Source of the DNA: JBQTIM01 sp052388135
Lineage (GTDB): Bacteria; Elusimicrobiota; Elusimicrobia; FEN-1173
Direction of reading: 5' to 3'
DNA length: 11,974 bases
Assembly: GCA_052388135.1 (NCBI GenBank)
Contig: JBQTIM010000018.1
Location: 1-11,974 of the forward strand
A program made the position numbers and the translations under genes. How positions within the stretch are numbered: position 1 is the first letter of the stretch; every line of letters starts with the position of its first letter. Below, piece after piece: positions 1 to 7,024 of this stretch. The notes beneath the pieces are model-generated. The model was not told where the DNA came from. It saw only the letters and a list, made by a program, of their open reading frames with translations, and made no database searches.

Positions 1-375
1 GCCCGCCAGAAGGAAAGCCTGCCGGCGGTTGGCCGGGGGCATGCGCATTCCCCTCCGGCGGAACCTTTCCCGAATGGCGTTTTCCAGGTCGCGGTTCAGC
101 CGCAGGGCGCGGCCGGTGACGCGGGACCAGGATTCGCGGGTGATGTCGTCGAAGGTGGGGCCCAGGCCTCCGGTGCAGATCACCGCGTCGCACCGCCGCC
201 AGGCCTCCGCGAAAGCGGCGCGCATCTCGGCCGGATCGTCGCCCACGGTCGTCTCGCGGGCCAGGGCCAGACCGGCCTCCTCCAATTTTTCGGAAAAATA
301 CGCCGCGTGGGCGTTGGTCTTGCCCATGAGGAGCTCGCTGCCCACGCAGATCAGCTCGACGCGGGGCGGCTTCAC
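1..375 (-). CDS. cinA: CinA N-terminal MoCF-type domain (partial, runs off left edge)
   Basis: This is the first 125 codons of a CinA-family protein; the rest lies outside the window. The visible part is the MoeA/MogA-like nucleotide-binding domain. It shows the N-terminal GSELL-M-G-K-TN segment (residues 12-21) and the TGGLGPTFDDIT loop (68-79), both characteristic of CinA. Family members are linked to pyridine-nucleotide recycling, acting as ADP-ribose pyrophosphatase and, when the C-terminal domain is present, as NMN deamidase. Whether that C-terminal domain exists here cannot be seen. The start is GTG at 375, whose last two bases and the next base form the livF TGA stop (GTGA, 4-nt overlap), which implies translational coupling to livF. 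No ATG fits the N terminus. The family call is secure. The cellular role is taken from the family. Confidence 0.9.
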   Translation of the reverse strand, partial: MKPPRVELICVGSELLMGKTNAHAAYFSEKLEEAGLALARETTVGDDPAEMRAAFAEAWRRCDAVICTGGLGPTFDDITRESWSRVTGRALRLNRDLENAIRERFRRRGMRMPPANRRQAFLLAG

Positions 376-1082
376 GCGATGCCCAGGTAGCATTTCCGCA
401 CCTCGTGGTTGCGCAGGAGAGCGGAGGCCCCGTCGGCCAGAACGATGCGGCCGGTTTCCAGCACGTAGCCGCGGCGGGCGACCTGAAGCGCCTGCTGGGC
501 GTTTTGCTCCACAAGGAGAATGGTGAGCCCTTCCTCGTTGATCCGGCGGATGGTGCGAAAAATTTTCTCCACCATGAGCGGCGCCAGGCCCATGGAGGGC
601 TCGTCCAGCATGAGCAGGCGCGGGCGCGCCATGAGGGCGCGGGCCATGGCCAGCATTTGCTGTTCCCCCCCGGACAACGTGCCGCCGGCCTGGCCGCGGC
701 GGTCGCGCAGGATGGGGAAGAGCTCCAGCGCGCGCTCGCGGTCCCTGCGGACGCCGTCTTTGTCGGAGCGGAAAAAGGCTCCCATCTCCAGATTTTCCTC
801 CACGGTCAGCCGCGGGAAAATGCGCCGGCCCTCGGGCACCTGCACGGCGCCCAGAGCCGCCACGCGGTGCGCCGCCAGGGAATCCGTGCGGCGCCCTTGG
901 AAACGAACCTCGCCGCTTTCGGGTTTCAGAAGGCCCGACACTGTTTGCAGGAGCGTGGTTTTCCCGGCGCCGTTGCCGCCGATGAGGCACACGATCTCGC
1001 CGTCCTCCACCCGCAGGCTCACGCCCTGAAGGGCCTTGATCTTCTGGCCGTAGGACACATGGAGGTCCTTCACCTCAAGCAT
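372..1082 (-). CDS. livF: Branched-chain amino-acid ABC transporter ATPase LivF
   Basis: A 236-residue ABC ATPase, normal LivF length, that powers import together with LivG on the cytoplasmic face of LivH/LivM. Walker A is GGNGAGKTT (35-43, K41), the Q-loop glutamine is Q81 in the LivF-typical VPEGRRIF stretch, the signature is LSGGE (136-140) and Walker B is LLMLDEP (156-162, catalytic E161). The usual H-loop histidine position reads VEQN (Q193), as is common in LivF proteins. ATG starts at 1082 inside the end of livG (8-nt overlap) and the stop overlaps the cinA GTG, so it sits in a tightly coupled run. The family assignment is very strong. The exact substrate of the transporter is inferred from the family. 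Confidence 0.96.
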   Translation of the reverse strand: MLEVKDLHVSYGQKIKALQGVSLRVEDGEIVCLIGGNGAGKTTLLQTVSGLLKPESGEVRFQGRRTDSLAAHRVAALGAVQVPEGRRIFPRLTVEENLEMGAFFRSDKDGVRRDRERALELFPILRDRRGQAGGTLSGGEQQMLAMARALMARPRLLMLDEPSMGLAPLMVEKIFRTIRRINEEGLTILLVEQNAQQALQVARRGYVLETGRIVLADGASALLRNHEVRKCYLGIA

Positions 1083-1878
1083 CGAAAAGCCCCTTGTCCG
1101 CCTCGCCCGCTCCCAAGGGCGCGGGCGATCCCAAATACGCCTCGATCACCTTGGGGTCCTTCTGCACCTCCAGGGGCGGCCCGTCGGCGATTTTCTTTCC
1201 GTAATCCAAAACCGCCACGCGGTCGGAGACGCCCATAACCACGCGCATGGCGTGTTCGATGAGCAGAAGCGTGACGCCTTCCTGGCGGATGCGCCGGATG
1301 AGGGCCATGATTTCGCCGCACTCCTGAGGGTTCATGCCGGCGGTGGGTTCGTCCAGCAGAAGGAGGCGGGGCTCGGCGGCCAGGGCGCGGGCGATTTCCA
1401 GTTTGCGCTGGTCCCCGTAAGGGAGGTTCCGCGACAGAACGTGGGCGTGCCGCTCCAGGCCCACGAACTTCAGGCGGTCCAGGGCCGATTTGTGAATTTC
1501 CTTCTCTTCGCGGTAAAAGGAGGGCGTGCGCAGGAGGGCGGGCCACAGCTCCGAGCGCGTGCGGCAGTGGCGGCCCACCATGACGTTCTCCAGCGCCGTC
1601 ATGTGGGTGAAGAGGCGGATGTTCTGGAAGGTGCGGGCGATGCCGCGCTTGGTGATGCGGTGCGGCCGCAGGTCGTCTATACGCTCGCCGGAAAATTCGA
1701 TGGCGCCGCCGTCCACGTTGTAGAGGCCGGTCAGAAGGTTGAAGAAGGTCGTCTTGCCCGCCCCGTTGGGCCCGATGACGCTGACGATCTCCCCCGCGCG
1801 GACGTCCAGGTCCACGGCGTCCACCGCCGTGAGCCCGCCGAACTTCTTTGTCAGTTTCTTGGCGGAAAGCAGGATCAT
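1075..1878 (-). CDS. livG: Branched-chain amino-acid ABC transporter ATPase LivG
   Basis: A 267-residue ABC ATPase, the partner of LivF. Walker A is GPNGAGKTT (36-44, K42), the Q-loop is ARTFQN (Q85), the signature is the LivG-type LPYGDQR (152-158), Walker B is LLLLDEP (172-178) followed by AGMNP, and the H-loop is H209. The longer helical domain (about 95-150) separates LivG from LivF. The frame stays open upstream to 1941, but the start at 1878 is preferred. It begins MILLSAKKLTKKFGG, aligns with family N termini, and forms an ATGA overlap with the stop of the upstream glycosyltransferase gene. The 3' end overlaps livF by 8 nt. GC here looks like the rest of the liv genes (39 of 60 bases in the row starting at 1381). 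Confidence 0.95.
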   Translation of the reverse strand: MILLSAKKLTKKFGGLTAVDAVDLDVRAGEIVSVIGPNGAGKTTFFNLLTGLYNVDGGAIEFSGERIDDLRPHRITKRGIARTFQNIRLFTHMTALENVMVGRHCRTRSELWPALLRTPSFYREEKEIHKSALDRLKFVGLERHAHVLSRNLPYGDQRKLEIARALAAEPRLLLLDEPTAGMNPQECGEIMALIRRIRQEGVTLLLIEHAMRVVMGVSDRVAVLDYGKKIADGPPLEVQKDPKVIEAYLGSPAPLGAGEADKGLFDA

Positions 1879-3425
1879 GGTTTGGTTCCCAAATCGCCGG
1901 TCCCCCGCTGGATCAGAAGAGGATATTTTCCCAAATGCCATTGAAAATATTCGCGGGAATGGCGGGCCGCGTAATCCGCCAGCGCCCGCTGGTAAACCGG
2001 CCCGGTGGCGTTGGCATCGGGGATGATGAGCGAAGGAGGATTGTTTTCGAGCTGGCGCAGGTAGCCTTCATAACTGAACGTCTCTCTGTAAGCCGGGATG
2101 CCAGCCATGATCTCCTCCGTTTCCTGGCCCGCCGGGTTGGCGGACTTGATCCAGAAGAAGGTGGCGTTGCGCCGGAATATGGGATGAAGCGGAGGCTGAG
2201 CCGCCACGGGCCGGTCGGGCCGCGCCCATTGCAGGACCAGGTGGCCCCTGGCCGCTTCGCGCTCGGCGTAACGTTTTTCTATGATCTGGCGGCCGCGCAC
2301 CGCCTCAAAGTATAGGCTTCCGGCCGCCAACAGGGCCAGCAGGGCCAGGGCTCCTCGGCGGGCTTTGGGTCCGTCCGCCAAGCTGAAGAGCAGGGCCAGG
2401 GGCGCCGACCACGCGAGATACACGGAGTACAGATATTGCTTGAATGAGAAATTGACCCAAAACACCTGGGCCACGGCGAAGACGGCCAGGACAAAGAGAG
2501 TTCGCTGCTCCCTCCACCGCCCCTTGGCCGCCGCCACAGCCAATCCCATTCCCCCGCACAGAAAAAGGACGGCCAGAATGCCGTTTTGCTTGAACGCTTG
2601 ATCGACGATCATATTCAAGAGGGCGAACCTGTCCCAAGAGGAGTGCAGACGAAGGTGGTACACATACACGTTCAAATAGAGCTTCCCCAGATCAATGTCG
2701 CCCAAAACACAGATGAGAATCATGACGGCGGCGCCGACAGCGGCGCCCAAGCCCATGCTGGATAAGAAACGGATGAAGGACTTCCTGCCCGATCGAGCTT
2801 CCGCCGCACCCGCAACGACGACGGCCAAGGCAGGAATCAAAACGAGCTTCAGCATGAGGAACATGGCGACGCAGAATAGAAACCCCGAAATCGCGTAACG
2901 TCGCGGGGACACGGCTTTCCCGCCCGTTCCAACGGCGAGGTGAAGAGCGGCGAGGGTTAATGCGAAGGACAGATGGTCCACCCTCAGTTCGCAAAGGGCC
3001 TGGACGACCATGGGCTGAAGTATCATGATCGCCAGGCAGGCCAAGGCCAGAAGTTTTCCCCTCCGTTCCCGGAATTGGGCTTGGAGAATCCAACCCAAGA
3101 CCCCGATGAGAAGGACCGCCGCAGCCATGTTGGCCAGACGAAGAAGGATGACGGACTCGAAGGATTCGGGCAGCCTTTTTAGGACGGCGGCGTACATCAT
3201 CCAGGCGTAGGGTGGATGGACTTCGTGGAAGTCCGCGTAGGGTTTAAAACCCGACGCCATCTGCCACGCGGCGTGGGCGTGCTCCATCTCGTCGTAATCG
3301 ATGGGCAGCAAGCGCCCGGCCGTGAACATCCAGGCGAAGACGATTCCCACCAGCAAGGCCAGCGGAACCGGCCCATCGAGAAGCGCTCCGCGCGGCGCAA
3401 AAACAGGCCGGCCGATGGTTTTCAT
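1875..3425 (-). CDS. GT-C/ArnT-like (GT39-type) integral membrane glycosyltransferase embedded in liv operon
   Basis: A 516-residue polytopic membrane protein with about 9-10 predicted helices (for example 19-36, 92-113, 177-205, 222-242, 283-299, 308-325, 331-349, 357-372) and a soluble C-terminal part from about residue 400. The first extracytoplasmic loop has the acidic DYDE motif (43-46), then YADFHEVHPPY (63-73), the layout expected of GT-C enzymes that use polyprenyl-phosphate sugars. Such enzymes transfer a sugar to lipid or protein on the outer face of the membrane; donor and acceptor here are unknown. ATG 3425 overlaps the livM stop (ATGA), and its stop overlaps the livG start (ATGA). 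The frame is open further upstream to 4148, but that part is antisense-like shadow of livM. GC is about 52% in sampled rows against about 65% in livM and livG, which suggests separate ancestry. The family is likely; the function is not established. Confidence 0.72.
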   Translation of the reverse strand: MKTIGRPVFAPRGALLDGPVPLALLVGIVFAWMFTAGRLLPIDYDEMEHAHAAWQMASGFKPYADFHEVHPPYAWMMYAAVLKRLPESFESVILLRLANMAAAVLLIGVLGWILQAQFRERRGKLLALACLAIMILQPMVVQALCELRVDHLSFALTLAALHLAVGTGGKAVSPRRYAISGFLFCVAMFLMLKLVLIPALAVVVAGAAEARSGRKSFIRFLSSMGLGAAVGAAVMILICVLGDIDLGKLYLNVYVYHLRLHSSWDRFALLNMIVDQAFKQNGILAVLFLCGGMGLAVAAAKGRWREQRTLFVLAVFAVAQVFWVNFSFKQYLYSVYLAWSAPLALLFSLADGPKARRGALALLALLAAGSLYFEAVRGRQIIEKRYAEREAARGHLVLQWARPDRPVAAQPPLHPIFRRNATFFWIKSANPAGQETEEIMAGIPAYRETFSYEGYLRQLENNPPSLIIPDANATGPVYQRALADYAARHSREYFQWHLGKYPLLIQRGTGDLGTKP

Positions 3426-4399
3426 TCTTTCCGGGGCCAGAGGCCCTGGGGGCGGAAGACGGCCATGATCACGAGGATGGCGCCGAAGATCATGTAGCGG
3501 CTGTTGACGATGTCGGAGCCGCCCAATCGCGTGACGATGTCCGCGCGCAAAACTTCCGGCAGGCCCACCACCAAGGCCGCGCCCAGGACCGTCCCCGGCA
3601 GGGAGCCCATGCCGCCCAGAACGACCATGCACACCAGAAGCGCCGATTCCCAGAAGGTAAAAGACTCCGGCGTCACGAAATTTTCCCAGCGCGCGAAGAT
3701 GCCTCCGGCCGCGCCGGCGAACCCCGCCGAGAGAACGAAAGCCAAGTTCTTCAAGCGGGCGGCGTGCACGCCCATGGCCTCGGCCGCCATTTCGTTGTCG
3801 CGGATGGCGCGCCAAGCCCGGCCGATGCGCGATCGATCCAGCCGGCGGGACACCGCCAAGGCCAGGGCGACGAACGCGAGGATCATGTAGTAGAAATGGA
3901 TGTTCTGGTGAAGGTGGAAGCCGAAGAGGCTCACAGGCTCCACGTCCAGGGACGACAGAAGCGAAATGCCCTTGGGGCCGTTGGTGAGGGAATCCCAATT
4001 GTTGAGGACGATGCGGGTGATCTCGCCGAACCCGAGCGTCACGATGGCGAGATAATCCCCCCGCAGGCGCAGCACCGGCCACCCCAAAAGAAAGCGCACC
4101 GCCATGGCCGCCGCCGTGCTCAAGGGCAGGCAGAGCCAGAAGTTCCACCCGCGCAGGGACAGCAAAGCCATGGTGTAGGCGCCGATGGCGTAGAACGCCA
4201 TGAAGCCCAGGTCCAGCAAACCCACGTAGCCCAGAACCATGTTCACGCCCAGCGCCAGGATGACGTAGAGCCCCACCACGCCGAGGATGCGGATCACGAA
4301 CGACCAGGAGGTGTCGCGCAGGATCAGCGGCGCCGCCAGGAGCGCCGCCGTCAGAACGGCGCCGGCCGCCCAGCGCGCGTCAAGCCTTCTCGGAAACAT
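3422..4399 (-). CDS. livM: Branched-chain amino-acid ABC transporter permease LivM
   Basis: A 325-residue permease with multiple hydrophobic segments. It carries the LivM hallmarks: GLLDLGFMAFYAIGAY (60-75), LRGDYLAIVTLGFGEI (112-127), and the cytoplasmic coupling loop GRAWRAIRDNEMAAEAMGV (193-211), which docks on the ATPases. LVCMVVLGGMGSLPGTVLGA (255-274) and the C-terminal FRPQGL are also typical. It pairs with LivH to form the membrane channel. ATG 4399 lies within the end of livH (20-nt overlap). A purine-rich GGGGGAG sits only 1-2 nt before the ATG, so translation probably depends on coupling to livH. The stop overlaps the start of the inserted glycosyltransferase gene (ATGA). The assignment is secure. 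Confidence 0.95.
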   Translation of the reverse strand: MFPRRLDARWAAGAVLTAALLAAPLILRDTSWSFVIRILGVVGLYVILALGVNMVLGYVGLLDLGFMAFYAIGAYTMALLSLRGWNFWLCLPLSTAAAMAVRFLLGWPVLRLRGDYLAIVTLGFGEITRIVLNNWDSLTNGPKGISLLSSLDVEPVSLFGFHLHQNIHFYYMILAFVALALAVSRRLDRSRIGRAWRAIRDNEMAAEAMGVHAARLKNLAFVLSAGFAGAAGGIFARWENFVTPESFTFWESALLVCMVVLGGMGSLPGTVLGAALVVGLPEVLRADIVTRLGGSDIVNSRYMIFGAILVIMAVFRPQGLWPRKE

Positions 4400-5288
4400 T
4401 CTCCCCCAGCAGGCCCGAGGGCCTGAAAATCAGCACGACGATGAGCACCGCGAAGGCGAAGACGTCCTTCCACTCCGCCTCGGGCAGGAAACCGGCCCCG
4501 AGCGCCTCCAGCAGTCCCAGCAAAAACCCGCCCAGCATGGCCCCCGGGATGTTGCCGATGCCGCCCAGGACCGCCGCCGTGAAGGCCTTCACGCCCGGCA
4601 GGAAGCCCATGTTGTACTTCACGGAGCCGTAGTAGATTCCGTTCAGAACGCCCGCCGCTCCGCCCAGCGCCCCGCCGATGAGGAACGTAAGGGCGATGAT
4701 GCGGTTGACGGGAATCCCCATGAGCTCGGCGGTTTCCCGGTCCTGCGCCACGGCCCGCATGGCCTTGCCGACCTTGGTCTTCTTCACCAGGAACGCCAGG
4801 GCGGCCATGAGCGCCACCGACGTGGCGACGATGAAAATCTGCAGGCTGTTGACCTGAAAAAGGCCGGCCTCGAACCGCCGGATGGGAAACAGGTGAGGGA
4901 AAGACAGCTGGCTGTTCTTCCACAGGAAAACGGCGTTCTGCAAGAACAGGGAGGCGCCGATGGCGGAGATGAGGGGCGTGAGCCGCGGGGCTTTTCTCAA
5001 GGGAGCGTAGGCCACGCGGTCCAGCAGGACGCCCGCCAAGGCGCTGGCGGCCATGGCCGCGGCGAAGGTTCCGACCAAGGCCCCCGCTCCGGCTGTTTCG
5101 GGAAGGAAACCCAAAAAGAGCCAGCCCGCCATGGCGCCCAGCATAAAAATTTCCGAGTGGGCGAAGTTGATCATCATCAGGACGCCGTAAACCATGGTGT
5201 AGCCCAGGGCGATGAGGGCATAGATGGCGCCCAGCGTGAGGCCGTTGACGATCTGCTGGAGCAGGGAAGCGAGGGTGAACTCAGCCAC
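4380..5288 (-). CDS. livH: Branched-chain amino-acid ABC transporter permease LivH
   Basis: A 302-residue permease from the chosen start, matching the usual 290-310. Recognisable segments are LLQQIVNGLTLGAIYALIAL (9-28), GYTMVYGVLMMINFAHSEIF (29-48), RLTPLISAIGASLFLQN (102-118), the coupling loop VGKAMRAVAQDRETAELMGI (173-192) and VKAFTAAVLGGIGNIPGAML (233-252). The start is GTG 5288, which gives MAEFTLASLLQQIVNG and aligns with LivH N termini. A longer TTG start at 5345 would add 19 residues rich in Arg and Pro and is less likely. Neither start has a clear Shine-Dalgarno sequence. A 90-nt GC-rich gap separates it from the M23 peptidase gene upstream, the largest gap inside the liv block. Family call secure, start moderately so. 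Confidence 0.94.
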   Translation of the reverse strand: MAEFTLASLLQQIVNGLTLGAIYALIALGYTMVYGVLMMINFAHSEIFMLGAMAGWLFLGFLPETAGAGALVGTFAAAMAASALAGVLLDRVAYAPLRKAPRLTPLISAIGASLFLQNAVFLWKNSQLSFPHLFPIRRFEAGLFQVNSLQIFIVATSVALMAALAFLVKKTKVGKAMRAVAQDRETAELMGIPVNRIIALTFLIGGALGGAAGVLNGIYYGSVKYNMGFLPGVKAFTAAVLGGIGNIPGAMLGGFLLGLLEALGAGFLPEAEWKDVFAFAVLIVVLIFRPSGLLGENVSEKA

Positions 5289-5378
5289 GCGGAGGGCGGA
5301 ACGAAAGAAGCGAGGCCGCGGGACTTCTCGGGCGCGGGCGGGCAACCGACGGTTCGGCGCGGCGCGGAACGGCGGGCC

Positions 5379-5864
5379 TCATGGCCTGATCAGGGGCGCC
5401 GGGTCCACGGCGCGGAAAGTTTCCGTCAAAATTTCAAAGTGGAGGTGCGGCGTGGTGGCCCGGCCCGTGCGGCCCACGAAGCCGAGCACCTGGCCCTTTT
5501 CCACGCGCTGGTCCCGCTTGACGCGGAACTCCCGCAAATGGGCGTAGCGCGTGTAGGTCCCGTCCTTGTGCTTCAAAAGCACCATGTTCCCATACCCCCC
5601 GCCGCTGCGGATGTCCGCCACGCGGCCGGCCGCGGCCGCCAGGACCGGCTCGCCGCCCCGCCGGGAAACCCGCAGGTCGATCCCGGAGTGGAAGCGGCGT
5701 CCCCTGGGACCGAACGGCGAAATCACCTCGGCGCCCGGGAGAGGTGCCCGGAACGCCGCTCCCGCCGGAAGCGCCGCCGAAGGGGCGGACGGCCGCGCCC
5801 GCGGCGACGGCCCCAGGCACCCGGCGGCGAAAACAAGGACGCCGAACCAAGCGGCGGACGGCAC
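5379..5864 (-). CDS. M23 (LytM-type) metallopeptidase, predicted lipoprotein
   Basis: A 161-residue protein with a complete M23 domain. The metal ligands are in HSGID (H59, D63) and HLHFE (H140, H142), and the catalytic YAHL histidine is H109, so it looks active. M23 enzymes cleave peptidoglycan cross-bridges or stems. The N terminus is hydrophobic and ends in VFAAGC (Cys16), a plausible lipobox, but it lacks the usual positive charge before the hydrophobic stretch. A Pro/Ala/Arg-rich linker (19-45) leads to the domain. The start is GTG 5864, immediately after the TAG stop of the binding-protein gene and in the same frame, with zero spacing and no good Shine-Dalgarno. Expression therefore probably relies on termination-reinitiation, or on some TAG readthrough. 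An M23 gene between the binding protein and LivH is not part of the usual liv layout. Confidence 0.88.
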   Translation of the reverse strand: MPSAAWFGVLVFAAGCLGPSPRARPSAPSAALPAGAAFRAPLPGAEVISPFGPRGRRFHSGIDLRVSRRGGEPVLAAAAGRVADIRSGGGYGNMVLLKHKDGTYTRYAHLREFRVKRDQRVEKGQVLGFVGRTGRATTPHLHFEILTETFRAVDPAPLIRP

Positions 5865-7013
5865 CTAGGCCTTCGCGGGCTCCTTGCCGTAAGGGACGAA
5901 CCGCCCGTCCTTCACGCGGAAGAGCGTGATGGTCTTGTTCAAGGTGTCGCCCTTTTCATCAAAGGACGTTTCTCCCAGCACGCCGGTGTAGCGGATGTTC
6001 CTCAAATAGTCCATGATCTTGAGCTTGTCGGGTCCCACTTTTTCCAGCGCCTCCAACAGCATGTTGGTGACCTCGTAGCCGTAATGATCGTAGGCCTTCA
6101 CCTCTTCGCCGGGATAGCGGGCCTTGTAGCGCTCGATGAACTGCGCGGCCGAGGGCAAAAGCTCGGGCGGGCTGCCCAGGAACGTCACGTAGGCGCCCTC
6201 GGCGGCCGGTCCCGCGATGCGCAAAAATTCAGGGTCGTGGTTGATCTCGCCCGTGATGAACGGAACCTTGAGGCCGGCCTCCCGGGCTTGCCGGACGATG
6301 TGTCCGCCGACGCTGAACTCGCCGCCGAAATAAAGGACGTCGGGTCCCAGGGCCTTCACGCGGGTCAGCAGGGCCTTGAAATCCTTCTCGCCCACCTGCG
6401 CCCCGTCGAAGGAAACCGCTTTTCCGCCCAGGGCTTCGAAATGCTTGCGGAACTCCTCCGCCAGGCCCTGGCCGTAGGCCGTCTTGTCGTGGATGACGGC
6501 GGCTTTCTTCAGCTTCAGGTCCTTGTGGACGAACTCGGCCGCGAAGGTGCCCTGAACGTCGTCGGTGGGGTTGGCCCGGAAAATGTTCCGCGGCCAGCGC
6601 CATTTCTCCGAAAGCTGCTGGCGCGTCAGCTCCGGGTTCGAGGAGCCGGGGTTCACCATGGGCAGGCTGTTCTGGGCGTAAACGGCGGAGGCGGGGATGG
6701 AACAACCGGAGTTGAAATGCCCCATCACGGCGATGACGGCCGGGTCGGAGACGATGCGGTTGGCCACGTTCACGGCTTCCTTGGGATCGGACCGGTCGTC
6801 GAACTCGACGACGCGGAGCTTGAAATCCGGGAAGCGGCCGGCGGCCACGGCCTCCTCCACCGCCATGACGGAGGCCCGGCGTATGCCGTGCCCCAGGGCG
6901 GCGATGTCGCCCGTGAGGGGCAAAGCCGCCGCGATGCGGACTTCCTTCTCCTTAGGCCCGCAGGCGGAAAGGGAAACCAACGCGAGAGCCGCTAGATTGA
7001 TGTTTTTATTCAT
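5865..7013 (-). CDS. livK: Periplasmic amino-acid-binding lipoprotein (LivJ/LivK family)
   Basis: A 382-residue type I periplasmic binding protein (Leu/Ile/Val-binding family, Peripla_BP_6). The signal MNKNINLAALALVSLSAC is a clear lipoprotein signal with the lipid-modified cysteine at C18. VRIAAALPLTGDIAALGHG (25-43) is the typical family opening. MGHFNSGCSIPAS is the ligand-loop region with the Ser/Thr contacts, followed by NPGSSNPELT, FRANPTDDVQG and the hinge-proximal HDKTAYGQGLA segment. It delivers ligand to LivHM. The ligand is most likely a branched-chain or other amino acid, but this family also binds amides and aromatics, so specificity is inferred only. ATG 7013 has a strong AGGAGG Shine-Dalgarno 5 nt upstream. 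The stop is TAG, directly abutting the GTG of the M23 gene in the same frame. Confidence 0.93.
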   Translation of the reverse strand: MNKNINLAALALVSLSACGPKEKEVRIAAALPLTGDIAALGHGIRRASVMAVEEAVAAGRFPDFKLRVVEFDDRSDPKEAVNVANRIVSDPAVIAVMGHFNSGCSIPASAVYAQNSLPMVNPGSSNPELTRQQLSEKWRWPRNIFRANPTDDVQGTFAAEFVHKDLKLKKAAVIHDKTAYGQGLAEEFRKHFEALGGKAVSFDGAQVGEKDFKALLTRVKALGPDVLYFGGEFSVGGHIVRQAREAGLKVPFITGEINHDPEFLRIAGPAAEGAYVTFLGSPPELLPSAAQFIERYKARYPGEEVKAYDHYGYEVTNMLLEALEKVGPDKLKIMDYLRNIRYTGVLGETSFDEKGDTLNKTITLFRVKDGRFVPYGKEPAKA

Positions 7014-7018
7014 GACAT

Positions 7019-7024
7019 CCTCCT
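7019..7024 (-). promoter_or_regulatory. Strong Shine-Dalgarno (AGGAGG) for the binding-protein gene
   Basis: AGGAGG reads on the minus strand 5 nt before ATG 7013. Its first bases are shared with the TAG stop of the upstream GIY-YIG gene (TTTAGGAGG). It is one of the two best ribosome-binding sites in the window, which fits the high expression that binding proteins need relative to the rest of a transporter. Confidence 0.85.

Noticed and set aside
1879..1941. 21-codon longer livG start
   Set aside because: The extension has no similarity to LivG N termini, and the coupled ATG at 1878 fits.
405..1944. Plus-strand open frames opposite livF and livG (277 and 230 codons)
   Set aside because: They are shadows of two intact ABC ATPases and show no independent motif.
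3426..4148. N-terminal extension of the glycosyltransferase frame by 241 codons
   Set aside because: It lies within livM in another frame, and its translation is Gly/Arg/His/Pro-rich. The ATG at 3425 with an ATGA overlap is a far better start.
4287..6995. A 902-codon open frame on the plus strand across livH, the M23 gene and livK
   Set aside because: It is antisense to four convincing genes. Its translation is dominated by Arg, Gly, Glu, Gln and His with no hydrophobic core or motif, as expected from the complement of GC-rich coding sequence.
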